Positions 34,624 through 42,960 of a DNA stretch of 64,000 nucleotides are shown here, in pieces. Origin of the DNA: Sporosarcina sp. P32b (GTDB taxonomy: Bacteria; Bacillota; Bacilli; Bacillales_A; Planococcaceae); the NCBI RefSeq assembly GCF_002743335.1, contig NZ_PDZB01000004.1, forward strand, positions 62,001 to 126,000, written 5' to 3'. A program made the position numbers and the translations under genes. A model generated the notes under the pieces. It was given only the letters and a program-made list of their open reading frames with translations. It was not told where the DNA came from and ran no database searches. Within the stretch, counting starts at the first letter, position 1; each line of letters begins with the position of its first letter.

Positions 34624-36132
34624 TTATGATTGTGAACGTTTCGCCAGATCACGCGTGATGATTTTATCGCATACTTGTTGACCACTTAGCGTCACCATGG
34701 GCATACCACCACCGGGATTGACTGTACCACCGACAAAATACAGATTGTCAAAGCGCTCACTTTGCTTCGAATGTTTAAATCCTTTATTTTTCTTTTTATC
34801 CGACACCGTTCCATAGATCGAGCCACGGTGGGAACCATACGTGCGTTCAATATCGTGAGGTGTCCAGACATCCCGCGTCACAATATTCTCGCGCAAGCCT
34901 TCGAGCCCCATACGCTCTAGCTTTTTCAGCACATTATTTTCTAACTTCAAATAATCCGTTGGCGTAAACGGGTTATTTTGAATGTACGGAATATGTGGGA
35001 GGATTTTCAAGTTTTCATGCCCTGGTACCGTTTGCGATGGATCCGTTTTATTTGTATTGACAAGATAAATCGTAGGATCATCTGGTAATTGCTTCTTCAC
35101 AAATACTTTATCCATTTGCTTTTCAAGATTCTTGGAGAAGAAGAAGTTGTGATGATTAAGTTGCGGATAGCTCTTCTTGACGCCTAAATGAAGCACCAAG
35201 CCTGAACTGGATGGTTCGAACTTCTTCTCGAGTTTTTTCGTGAACTTCGGGTCACTATCAACCATCTTCTGATAGAACGGGATGACTTCCATATTGGAAA
35301 CGAAATAGTCTGCCTCTACTATTTCACCGTTAGCCAGTTCAGCACCAATAATTTGGTCTCCAACTGTCTTCATTTTCCGAACACCGATCCCTGTATGTAG
35401 CTTGACACCAACTTCCTCTGCCAATTGAACTAGTGCATTGGCTAAATGATGCATTCCGCCCGGTACATACCAACAACCTTGCGCATGCTGCATATAGACC
35501 ATCATATTTAGTATAGCTGGCGCGTCATAAGGAGAAGAACCAACGTATTTAATAAAGTACGACAACATATCGCGCAGATGCGGATTACGTACACGCTTGT
35601 CAATTGCACCGTGTACAGTAGAAAACAGATCAAAGCCTTTAATCGACTTGAGTGCGCCGTGATGTTTAATCACTTCACTCGTGGAGTCCAGTCCTTCTTT
35701 GAAGTAGCCCGCTTCCGTCATGTCATACAGACCTTTAGAATAGTTCAGGAACTTCTGATAATCTTTCATATCCTTATGTGATAACTGTGGGTTCATCTGC
35801 TCCATCTTTTGTAAATCACCATATAAATCGAGCACTGTTCCGTCGGGGAAGAAAGAACGCCATTCACGCTCTAATCTATGTATTTTTACGTAATCTGACA
35901 TACACTTCCCACTATCCTCAAACAGCTTTTCGAAAATATGCGGCATCGTCAAAATGGAAGGGCCCAAATCGAAACCGAAACCGTCTTGCTCCAAGCGATT
36001 TAATTTTCCACCTAGATGATTGTTTTGTTCATACAAGGTTACAGAATAATCACGTTGCGCTAATGAAATAGCAGCTGACAGCCCACCTAGGCCACCGCCA
36101 ATCACCACTACGCGTTTTTGGTTTTCCAACAT
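34624..36132 (-). CDS. crtP: 4,4'-diaponeurosporene oxidase (CrtP/CrtNb)
   Basis: 502 residues. N-terminal FAD-binding Rossmann motif '[36 protein letters not shown]', then the CrtP-type segments '[20 protein letters not shown]', '[14 protein letters not shown]', '[18 protein letters not shown]' and the C-terminal '[25 protein letters not shown]'. These match staphylococcal CrtP closely and differ from CrtN (SILTMP here, TIVMMP in CrtN). It oxidises the terminal methyl group of 4,4'-diaponeurosporene to the aldehyde. It is 18 bp after crtM, with GAAGGAG upstream. Confidence 0.93.
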   Translation of the reverse strand: MLENQKRVVVIGGGLGGLSAAISLAQRDYSVTLYEQNNHLGGKLNRLEQDGFGFDLGPSILTMPHIFEKLFEDSGKCMSDYVKIHRLEREWRSFFPDGTVLDLYGDLQKMEQMNPQLSHKDMKDYQKFLNYSKGLYDMTEAGYFKEGLDSTSEVIKHHGALKSIKGFDLFSTVHGAIDKRVRNPHLRDMLSYFIKYVGSSPYDAPAILNMMVYMQHAQGCWYVPGGMHHLANALVQLAEEVGVKLHTGIGVRKMKTVGDQIIGAELANGEIVEADYFVSNMEVIPFYQKMVDSDPKFTKKLEKKFEPSSSGLVLHLGVKKSYPQLNHHNFFFSKNLEKQMDKVFVKKQLPDDPTIYLVNTNKTDPSQTVPGHENLKILPHIPYIQNNPFTPTDYLKLENNVLKKLERMGLEGLRENIVTRDVWTPHDIERTYGSHRGSIYGTVSDKKKNKGFKHSKQSERFDNLYFVGGTVNPGGGMPMVTLSGQQVCDKIITRDLAKRSQS

Positions 36133-36150
36133 ATAGGGCCACTCTCCTTC

Positions 36151-37014
36151 TTACATGCTCGCACGGGCAACTAACTTTGCCATTTCCACCGCTGACACAT
36201 AATTTTTCTGATTAAAACAATCGTATCCACTTTTTCGTACACTATTTAATATTCCTTGATAAACATGTGCTGACGATAATACGGGAAAACGGCTATCCTC
36301 ATCGAATTCTCCAATATGTTGCGTGAAATTGTCATATAAGTTCTCCGCACGTTTCGCAAGATATTCCCACATAGCCACAAAGTTCTTTGTGATTTGCCCT
36401 TCTGACAAAAAAACTTCACTATACTTATAGCGTTCCATTTCCTCTTGTGGCAAGTAAATACGACCTTTGTCTCGGTAATCTTCACCGACATCACGAAGGA
36501 TATTTGTTAGTTGCATTGCAATGCCGAGATCTTCCGCCACGCGATTCAAGTCCATCTTAGCGTTACTGGCAATAATGGGTAACAACATTTTTCCTACAGA
36601 ACCTGCCACATACTTACTATACGTTTCCAATGAACTAAGATTCGATGGGCTCATAAAATGAATATCCATACGTTGCCCTGTCAGTTGTTCGTAAAACGGT
36701 TGTATGTCCATATCGAAACGATTGAATACGTCACGTAAAGCTCTCCATAATGGATGATCTACTTCTTGGCCTTTTGCAAAATGATTGAGTTCATCTGTCA
36801 ATCGATCCAACGCAATAAGTTGTAAACCGCTTGTATTATTTTCATCTACACTATCATCTGCAGTTCGGCAAAAGGCATAGATAGCATATACTGCGCGCGC
36901 TTTATCTTTTGGTAAGTTTGAGAACGCGTAATAAAAGCTCTTTGAATGACGCTTGATGATTTTTTCACAATAGGCATAGTCAGAAGCTATAGTCGATGGT
37001 CGATCGATTACCAT
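36151..37014 (-). CDS. crtM: 4,4'-diapophytoene (dehydrosqualene) synthase
   Basis: 287 residues, the trans-isoprenyl diphosphate head-to-head synthase fold. Both Asp-rich motifs are present: 'FCRTADDSVDE' (first DxxxD) and 'NILRDVGEDYRDKGRIYLP' (second). 'SKSFYYAFSNLP' is the diagnostic SxSFYxAS-type opening. It joins two farnesyl diphosphates into the C30 4,4'-diapophytoene. GAGAGGAG 7 nt before ATG 37014 decides the start; a longer in-frame start at 37062 would overlap crtN. Cytoplasmic, membrane associated. Confidence 0.93.
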   Translation of the reverse strand: MVIDRPSTIASDYAYCEKIIKRHSKSFYYAFSNLPKDKARAVYAIYAFCRTADDSVDENNTSGLQLIALDRLTDELNHFAKGQEVDHPLWRALRDVFNRFDMDIQPFYEQLTGQRMDIHFMSPSNLSSLETYSKYVAGSVGKMLLPIIASNAKMDLNRVAEDLGIAMQLTNILRDVGEDYRDKGRIYLPQEEMERYKYSEVFLSEGQITKNFVAMWEYLAKRAENLYDNFTQHIGEFDEDSRFPVLSSAHVYQGILNSVRKSGYDCFNQKNYVSAVEMAKLVARASM

Positions 37015-37027
37015 ATGAATTCTCCTC

Positions 37028-38548
37028 TCAAGTTGCTTGGAATAATATACCTCTATCGTCATGCATCAGTTCTTCTGTCGCAATTCGTGCGGAAAGAAGA
37101 ACAATCGGCACCCCCGCACCTGGATGTGTACTACTACCTGTAAAGTATAAATTTTCACAATGTGTTGCTTTACTTTGTGGACGTAAATGATTACTTTGGC
37201 TAAGTGTTGGCTGCAACCCGAATGTTGCACCGTTTTGTGCATTGAAACGCTCTTCAAAGTCTTTCGGTGTCATAAAGCTTTCAGATACAATTTCATTCTC
37301 CACATTTTCAAAGCCCTTTACTTTCTTCAATGCTTCCAGAACGTAGTGGCGATAATGCTGGATTGTTTCTTCATCCCAATCGTATTGCGAACACGAACGA
37401 TCCGAAACCGGTACTAAAATATACAAACCATCTTTACCTTCAGGTGCCAATGAAGGATCTAACTTGGAGCCAATATAAACGTAGAAAGATGCCTCTTCTA
37501 GTTTCTTACCAGTAAAAATATCATCCAAGTTTTCTCTTAATTTCTCATTGAAGATAAAATTATGTGCAGTCTTTACTTCTTCATATTTCTTATCCATTCC
37601 AAGATACATCAGGAAGCATGAACAAGAGTATTTCATATTATCGATTTTCTTATCCGTGTATTTCCCCTTAGAAGGCACATCTTTTACCAGTCTTTTCATT
37701 GCGTATGGGAAGTCTGCATTGCACATTACATAATCGGATTCGATGAATTTACCCGCAACTTGTATACCTTTTGCTTGTCTATTTTCAATGACTATCTCCT
37801 CGACCGGTGTGTTGTAATGTACTTTGCCTCCAAGCTCTAGGAACAAACGCTCAAGCGATGATGCCATAGTGTACATTCCGCCTTTAATAAACCAGACGCC
37901 GTAGAGGAATTCGATCATCGGAATCATCGTATATAATGACGGACCACTATAAGGTGAAACTCCGATATATAATGTTTGGAAACTGATCATCTGCTTAAGA
38001 CGTTCATCTTTAATGTACTTGCTCATAAATGCATCCGCCGTGTCAAACGTCTTCAGTTTCAAACCTTGTTTAAGTACAGACAAGTTATAGAAATCCGATG
38101 GTTTGCGGAATGGCTTCTGCAAGAAATGTTCTTTCGCCACTAGGAAACGCTTATAAATCACTTGCAAGTATTCTAGGAATCCAGCTGCATCATCTTCACT
38201 TATTCCTTCGAATACTTCCATTAGTTTTGACAGTTCAGCAGAGATTTCATAGTGATCCTGCGGTTTATCACCAAAATACACGCTATACATTGGATCTAAA
38301 CGCTCCATTGGAATATAGTCGTCCGGATCTTTTCCGCATAGATAAAATATTTCTTTATACAGATTAGGCATCATCACAATTGTAGGCCCCAAATCAAATT
38401 GATAGCCGTCTTGTTCGATACGATGCATCTTACCTCCAGCCATGGACTCTTTTTCAAACAGCTCTACTTGATAACCTGCATGTTGAAGTCGAATGGCGCT
38501 CGCTAATCCTGCTACGCCTGCCCCAATTACATGTACTTTTTTCTTCAT
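37028..38548 (-). CDS. crtN: 4,4'-diapophytoene desaturase
   Basis: 506 residues. FAD motif 'VHVIGAGVAGLASAIRLQHAGYQVELFEKE', then 'LGPTIVMMPNLYKEIF', 'QTLYIGVSPYSGPSLYTMIPMIE' and C-terminal 'GSSTHPGAGVPIVLLSARIATEEL', all as in staphylococcal CrtN. It performs the stepwise desaturation of diapophytoene to diaponeurosporene or diapolycopene. First gene of the operon: AAGGAG before ATG 38548. Upstream, on the minus strand, TATAAT at 38584-38589 is a good -10 box, but no convincing -35 is present at 17 bp, so an alternative sigma factor or activator may be involved. Confidence 0.95.
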   Translation of the reverse strand: MKKKVHVIGAGVAGLASAIRLQHAGYQVELFEKESMAGGKMHRIEQDGYQFDLGPTIVMMPNLYKEIFYLCGKDPDDYIPMERLDPMYSVYFGDKPQDHYEISAELSKLMEVFEGISEDDAAGFLEYLQVIYKRFLVAKEHFLQKPFRKPSDFYNLSVLKQGLKLKTFDTADAFMSKYIKDERLKQMISFQTLYIGVSPYSGPSLYTMIPMIEFLYGVWFIKGGMYTMASSLERLFLELGGKVHYNTPVEEIVIENRQAKGIQVAGKFIESDYVMCNADFPYAMKRLVKDVPSKGKYTDKKIDNMKYSCSCFLMYLGMDKKYEEVKTAHNFIFNEKLRENLDDIFTGKKLEEASFYVYIGSKLDPSLAPEGKDGLYILVPVSDRSCSQYDWDEETIQHYRHYVLEALKKVKGFENVENEIVSESFMTPKDFEERFNAQNGATFGLQPTLSQSNHLRPQSKATHCENLYFTGSSTHPGAGVPIVLLSARIATEELMHDDRGILFQAT

Positions 38549-38939
38549 TCCTCACATCTCCTTAAGTCAAATTCGAAACAAACATTATACAAAAGTGTGT
38601 GTTTAATGGATTAATAGTATTTTTCTTCGCATAACCTTATACAATGGTTATACACTATTATTGAATCTTACACAAGCGATAGAATGACCGTTCTTTAAAA
38701 ACTATGTAAAAACGCCTCTAATCTTATAGAAGATTAGAGGCGTTTCGCATAAAGTTATAGAAGTGTAGGCTTGTATATACTTACTTGATTACGATGTGAG
38801 AAGAAGAATACCGTAAAGAACATGAGGACGCTGATCAACTTTATAGCTAGAAAACTTCGACTATCACATGCTAAAACATTAATAAAAAGTAATTGTATAA
38901 TTACATATCTACAAACTACCAACAGCTGAATTATTATAT
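38549..38939. other. 391-bp intergenic region upstream of crtN
   Basis: Holds the crtN promoter region (to about 38690) and a perfect hairpin (38711-38746, AACGCCTCTAATCTT-type arms) with a T-run on the minus strand. Between the hairpin and the deacetylase gene a minus-strand frame stays open from about 38922 to TAA 38755, hydrophobic, stopping 9 nt before the hairpin. It lacks a ribosome binding site, so I leave it as a possible remnant. Confidence 0.5.
38711..38746 (-). terminator. Rho-independent terminator
   Basis: A perfect 15-bp stem AAACGCCTCTAATCT / AGATTAGAGGCGTTT with a 6-nt loop, followed on the minus strand by TTAC after the T-run. It most likely ends transcription coming from the polysaccharide deacetylase gene. 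Confidence 0.75.
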
Positions 38940-39641
38940 CTAAGCTTTGACAGGTACAAATTCTACACCATTTGCAACAGCCTCTTCCAAGTATACCGAG
39001 AGCTTATCCAACATATAGGCTGGTGCTTCGTCATCTGCTCCTCGATTGGTGCCGTCATCGTGCAATAGCACAATGGAGCCATCAGCAGGTGTGTTGCGCA
39101 AGCCTTCTAGTAACCCAGATTTACAACTCCCTATTTTCCAATCATGAAATACGTGTGACCAAAGAATAATTTGATAGGATTTGGTGACGAATAGTGTGGC
39201 AGCATTTAAGAAACCCCACGGTGGTCTGTATAATGTAGGCGAGTCACCTGTGACAGTCTTAATCGCGCGGTGGGTTCCTTTAATTTCATATGACAGTTGA
39301 GACGGTGTTAACAGCCAGCTAGACGTATGGCGGTCATGATGAATGCCGATTTGATGGCCTTCCTTATGCATACGTTCTACAACTTCAGGATAATCTCGAA
39401 CGTTCTGACCTACCACGAAAAATGTTGCTTGGATTTGATAGTGTTTGAGTAAATCGAGCAGTTGCATTGTATAAACGGGATGGGGTCCATCATCAAACGT
39501 GAGTGCAATGCCTTTTCTTTCAGGTAATCGTTTCATGACACGATAGCCAGTTGCTCGAATCAAGGCAGTAGCTCCCATGCCATAGGCAAAAGGAAGAAGT
39601 ACAGCTGCCCCTGCTATCCAAGCCAGATTTTTCTTTTTCAT
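38940..39641 (-). CDS. Polysaccharide deacetylase family protein (NodB domain)
   Basis: 233 residues. An N-terminal hydrophobic helix (about 4-27) acts as signal anchor, then a NodB homology domain: motif 1 'ALTFDDGPHPVYT' (catalytic Asp pair), motif 2 'IGIHHDRHTSSW' (H-x3-H zinc ligands), motif 3 'LYRPPWGFLN', motif 5 'IVLLHDDG'. It is a metal-dependent N-deacetylase of peptidoglycan, chitin-like or other acetylated glycans at the outer membrane face. Bacillus relatives include PdaA/YxkH types; which sugar is used is not visible. Stand-alone, upstream of the crt operon on the same strand. Confidence 0.9.
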   Translation of the reverse strand: MKKKNLAWIAGAAVLLPFAYGMGATALIRATGYRVMKRLPERKGIALTFDDGPHPVYTMQLLDLLKHYQIQATFFVVGQNVRDYPEVVERMHKEGHQIGIHHDRHTSSWLLTPSQLSYEIKGTHRAIKTVTGDSPTLYRPPWGFLNAATLFVTKSYQIILWSHVFHDWKIGSCKSGLLEGLRNTPADGSIVLLHDDGTNRGADDEAPAYMLDKLSVYLEEAVANGVEFVPVKA

Positions 39642-39817
39642 TCTAGCTCACTTCCTTTTTTCCTAAGTATAGAATGTATTCGTTCATAATTCAAAACCCA
39701 CTCTATGGGTTCATTCTTATCTGACCCCTTAACTTTATTGTAAATTGACTCTTTTTAAAGTATCAGATTGCCTTTATTCTAAATTTACTACTTTTATACG
39801 TGAGGAAGATTCAGACT

Positions 39818-40354
39818 ATGCAAAAAACACAGAGCTATCCAGCACAACGAACGAAGACCTTTGATTTAATCCTGACATCTATGCTTGCATCACTTGTGTT
39901 CGTCGCTACTCTTTTACTTAATATTAAGCTCCCTTTAGGAAATGGTGGATTAATCCATCTTGGTACTGCCATGTTGTTCATTGTCTCCATTTTATTCGGA
40001 CCGAAGAAAGGCATGATTGCAGGAGCCGTTGGAATGGGCTTGTTCGACCTCGTCAGTGGATGGGCTTTATGGGCTCCTATCACGATTTTGACACGCGGAT
40101 TGCAAGGTTATATCGTGGGTAAGGTTGCTTGGTCAAATGGCCGCAAAGGAACGAGTTTTAAATTCAATCTACTTGCAATGTTACTATCCATTCCATTCAC
40201 GATTGCCGGTTATTATATCGGAGAAAGTATTCTATATAACAGTTTGATCATCCCGCTAGCTTCCATCCCAGGTGATCTGGTCCAATGTGCAGTAGGAATT
40301 GCTATTGCTATACCGGTTTGTGCGATGTTGAAGAAGGTTTCTATGTTTAAATAA
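39818..40354 (+). CDS. ECF-transporter S component
   Basis: 178 residues with about five to six helices, the size and hydrophobic pattern of the substrate-capturing S subunit of energy-coupling-factor vitamin transporters. 'LNIKLPLGNGGLIHLGTAMLFIVSILFGPKKGMIAGAVGMGLFDLVSG' has the typical S-component layout (Gly-rich loop, 'GPKKG', 'FDL'). The shared EcfA1A2T module is elsewhere. Substrate unknown: pantothenate, queuosine precursor and others remain possible. GAGGAAG selects ATG 39818 over an in-frame GTG at 39800. No known riboswitch could be recognised in the 175-bp leader, only a small AACCCA/TGGGTT hairpin at about 39692. Confidence 0.85.
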   Translation: MQKTQSYPAQRTKTFDLILTSMLASLVFVATLLLNIKLPLGNGGLIHLGTAMLFIVSILFGPKKGMIAGAVGMGLFDLVSGWALWAPITILTRGLQGYIVGKVAWSNGRKGTSFKFNLLAMLLSIPFTIAGYYIGESILYNSLIIPLASIPGDLVQCAVGIAIAIPVCAMLKKVSMFK

Positions 40355-40491
40355 ACAATACAATTGCAATCCCTTGTATCCCAAGTGCTGCTATCAATTC
40401 TTAATTCCCCAAATTCACTTTATTAGATGTTTCTTATTGTATATACCACCAAAGTATACAATGATGAAAACCTTAGTTTGGTATTAATGAA

Positions 40492-40535
40492 AGAACCTTT
40501 CCGAGAGATTTTGATCTCCCGGAAAGGTTCTTTAT
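40492..40535. terminator. Bidirectional terminator
   Basis: AGAACCTTTCC / GGAAAGGTTCT stem with an inner GAGA-TCTC stem, T-rich on both flanks, between the convergent ECF S-component and aldehyde dehydrogenase genes. Confidence 0.85.
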
Positions 40536-40536
40536 A

Positions 40537-42027
40537 TTACTGCTTCATATTAACAAATACACTCTTCACTTCCGTGTAATTCGCTAAGCCATATTCTCCG
40601 CCCATTTCGCGACCAATACCCGATTGTTTATAACCACCGAATGGCATAGTCTCCCACTCAAGGCCAAAGTCATTAATCCAGACAGTTCCAGACTGTAACT
40701 TGCTTGCGATATAATGTGCCTTTTTGACGTTCTCTGTCCAAACACTTGCTGCTAAACCATATTCACTGTCATTAGCACGCTGGATTGCTTCTTCTACTGT
40801 ATCAAAGACGAATAGTGATAAAACAGGGCCAAAGATCTCTTCACGCGCAATTGTCATATCATCTTCCACATCTGCGAACACTGTTGGTTGTACGAAGAAA
40901 CCTTTTTCGTGGGCTTTTTCGCCTCCAGCTACTAGACGTGCACCTTCTTCTTTACCTTTTTGGATATAATCCAAGACAGTCTTCTGTTGCTTAGCAGATA
41001 CGAGCGGGCCCATTTCCGTAGAGGGATCCATCCCCGGTCCGACTTTCAACGCTTTCGCTTTATTAGCTAACGCTTCAACAAATTGATCGTACAGGCTACG
41101 ATGGATATACGCACGGGTACACGCACTACAGTTTTGTCCATGATTATACATAGTTCCTGCAAATACACCTTCGATAGCTTCTTCCACATCCGCATCTTCC
41201 AACACGATAGATGGTGATTTTCCACCAAGCTCAAGTGTAATACCTTTCATCTGATCCGCAGCCGACTTCATCACTTGTTTTCCTACTGCAGTTGATCCTG
41301 TAAACGCTACTTTGTCTACCTTTTCATGTGTGATTAGAGCATTACCCGCTACACTTCCGGCACCTGGCAAGACGTTCACAACACCATCAGGGAATCCGGC
41401 TTCTTTAAACAAGCGAGCTGCATAAAGTAAGGATAGTGGTGTTTCACTTGCTGGTTTGATGACTACTGTACAACCTACTGCGAGTGCAGATCCAAGCTTC
41501 CATGCAGCCATCGCTAGAGGGAAGTTCCAAGGGATTACTTGCCCTACCACGCCAACTGGCTCATGCACGATATAGTTCAGGTAATCAGGGGATACTTGAA
41601 CAGTTTGTCCGGTGATCTTCGTTGCCCAGCCTGCATAGTACCGGAAATGCTGCACAGTACCGTCTACATCGTCAGCCAACGCTACTTCATATGGCTTTCC
41701 GTTGTCTAATGCTTCAAGCTGCGCCAGTTCTTCACGATTCTCGTCAAGTAAATCTGCAAACTTATATATCAGGTGTGAACGTGTTGCCGCGTCCATCTTT
41801 GTCCATTCACCTTCATCAAATGCTTTACGAGCTGCTTCCACCGCAACATCGACATCTTCGGGTTGTGCTTCGCTTACCTTGGCGATGACTTCTTCTGTTG
41901 CAGGATCAACTACGTTAAACGTTTTCCCGCTCTTCGCTTCTACATACTTTCCATTGATATAGAGACCTTTTGTATTTTGTAAAAACTCCTGCACTTTAGG
42001 TTTTATTTCATAATTTAATTTCAACAT
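40537..42027 (-). CDS. Aldehyde dehydrogenase, likely 2-oxoglutarate semialdehyde dehydrogenase
   Basis: 496 residues, NAD(P)-dependent ALDH superfamily. Motifs: 'VIPWNFPLAMAAWKLG' (cofactor), 'FTGSTAVGKQVM', 'LELGGKSPSIVLEDADVE' (general base Glu) and 'HGQNCSACTRAYI' (catalytic Cys). The N-terminus is close to DhaS/AldA-type enzymes. As last gene of the hydroxyproline operon it should oxidise 2-oxoglutarate semialdehyde to 2-oxoglutarate. It overlaps the preceding DapA-family gene by 20 nt. GGAGG 9 nt before ATG 42027. Not likely to be the missing carotenoid aldehyde dehydrogenase, given this context. Confidence 0.9.
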   Translation of the reverse strand: MLKLNYEIKPKVQEFLQNTKGLYINGKYVEAKSGKTFNVVDPATEEVIAKVSEAQPEDVDVAVEAARKAFDEGEWTKMDAATRSHLIYKFADLLDENREELAQLEALDNGKPYEVALADDVDGTVQHFRYYAGWATKITGQTVQVSPDYLNYIVHEPVGVVGQVIPWNFPLAMAAWKLGSALAVGCTVVIKPASETPLSLLYAARLFKEAGFPDGVVNVLPGAGSVAGNALITHEKVDKVAFTGSTAVGKQVMKSAADQMKGITLELGGKSPSIVLEDADVEEAIEGVFAGTMYNHGQNCSACTRAYIHRSLYDQFVEALANKAKALKVGPGMDPSTEMGPLVSAKQQKTVLDYIQKGKEEGARLVAGGEKAHEKGFFVQPTVFADVEDDMTIAREEIFGPVLSLFVFDTVEEAIQRANDSEYGLAASVWTENVKKAHYIASKLQSGTVWINDFGLEWETMPFGGYKQSGIGREMGGEYGLANYTEVKSVFVNMKQ

Positions 42028-42937
42028 CCGTTGCTACCTCCAATTCTTTTTTTAGTACACCAAGTCCATCCATCAAGTCTTTTAGCTTTTGATCTTCTTC
42101 TTCGTTTAAAGGTAAACGTGGCAGACGGCAAGGCCCTCCTGCACAGCCCTTAAGTTCCATTGCGCGTTTTGTTATCTGTACATATTTGCCAGATCCTTCG
42201 AGGAACTCACACAGAGGCAATAATTCATCATATAACTTCCACGCTTCATCCATGTTTCCGTCCTGCAACGCATTATACAATTTCATAACATGGCCTGGTA
42301 CGATGTTTCCTGAAACAGAAATCCATCCTGTAGCGCCAACTAAGAATGATTCAATCGCCAAGTCTTCTGAACCACAGAATACTTTCAGGAACCCTTCGCC
42401 TTGACGTGCAATATCACGCGCTTTACCAATACCACCGCTAGACTCTTTAATGTGTGTGATGTTTTTCACGTCGCGACCCACGCGCAGAATTGTTTCTGTA
42501 CTGATGTCTACCCCGGAAGTGAACGGGTTATTGTAAATCATAACCGGAATTTTAACAGATTCAGCTACCGCTTTGAAGTGTTCATAGATTTCATCTTCCT
42601 TTGGATGAGCGTAATAAGAGTTAATCAATAGCGCTGTGTGTGCACCCGCTTTTTCTGCCTGTTGAGTGTATTCAATTGCATCCGCCGTTGTTTCCGCAGC
42701 TGTGCCAACGATCAATGGAACGCGACCATTGATCTGTTCTACCGCCACTTCTACTGCTTTGAAACGCTCTTCTTTTGTTAAACTTACGAATTCGCCTGTA
42801 CTTCCGTTAATCGCAATTCCATTAACATTTTCCGCAATGAAATGCTCAATATTGCTACGGAACCCGTCCCAATCAATCTCTTCCTGGTTGAACATCGGTG
42901 TTACCAATACTGGAAAGATACCTTTTACTTCTGTCAT
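42008..42937 (-). CDS. DapA-family lyase, likely 1-pyrroline-4-hydroxy-2-carboxylate deaminase
   Basis: 309 residues, Schiff-base aldolase fold of the dihydrodipicolinate synthase family. Motifs: 'FPVLVTPMFNQEEIDWDGF', 'INGSTGEFVSLTKEER' (the GSTGE signature), catalytic Tyr in 'PVMIYNNPFTSGVD' and Lys in 'ITHIKESSGG'. In hydroxyproline degradation this family converts 1-pyrroline-4-hydroxy-2-carboxylate to 2-oxoglutarate semialdehyde with loss of water and ammonia; the neighbours support that role over lysine synthesis. GGAGG 8 nt upstream selects ATG 42937 over ATG 42952. Confidence 0.9.
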   Translation of the reverse strand: MTEVKGIFPVLVTPMFNQEEIDWDGFRSNIEHFIAENVNGIAINGSTGEFVSLTKEERFKAVEVAVEQINGRVPLIVGTAAETTADAIEYTQQAEKAGAHTALLINSYYAHPKEDEIYEHFKAVAESVKIPVMIYNNPFTSGVDISTETILRVGRDVKNITHIKESSGGIGKARDIARQGEGFLKVFCGSEDLAIESFLVGATGWISVSGNIVPGHVMKLYNALQDGNMDEAWKLYDELLPLCEFLEGSGKYVQITKRAMELKGCAGGPCRLPRLPLNEEEDQKLKDLMDGLGVLKKELEVATDVEIKL

Positions 42938-42960
42938 TTTAAATTCCTCCAATTAGTGTT

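Noticed and set aside
39642-39817. A possible riboswitch before the ECF-transporter S component
   Set aside because: The only secondary structure I see is a small AACCCA/TGGGTT hairpin; none of the conserved cores of preQ1, TPP, FMN, cobalamin or THF riboswitches could be read.
40537-42027. The aldehyde dehydrogenase as the missing carotenoid AldH
   Set aside because: It overlaps and is co-oriented with the hydroxyproline operon, is separated from crt by a terminator and an opposite-strand gene, and its closest visible resemblance is to DhaS-type enzymes.
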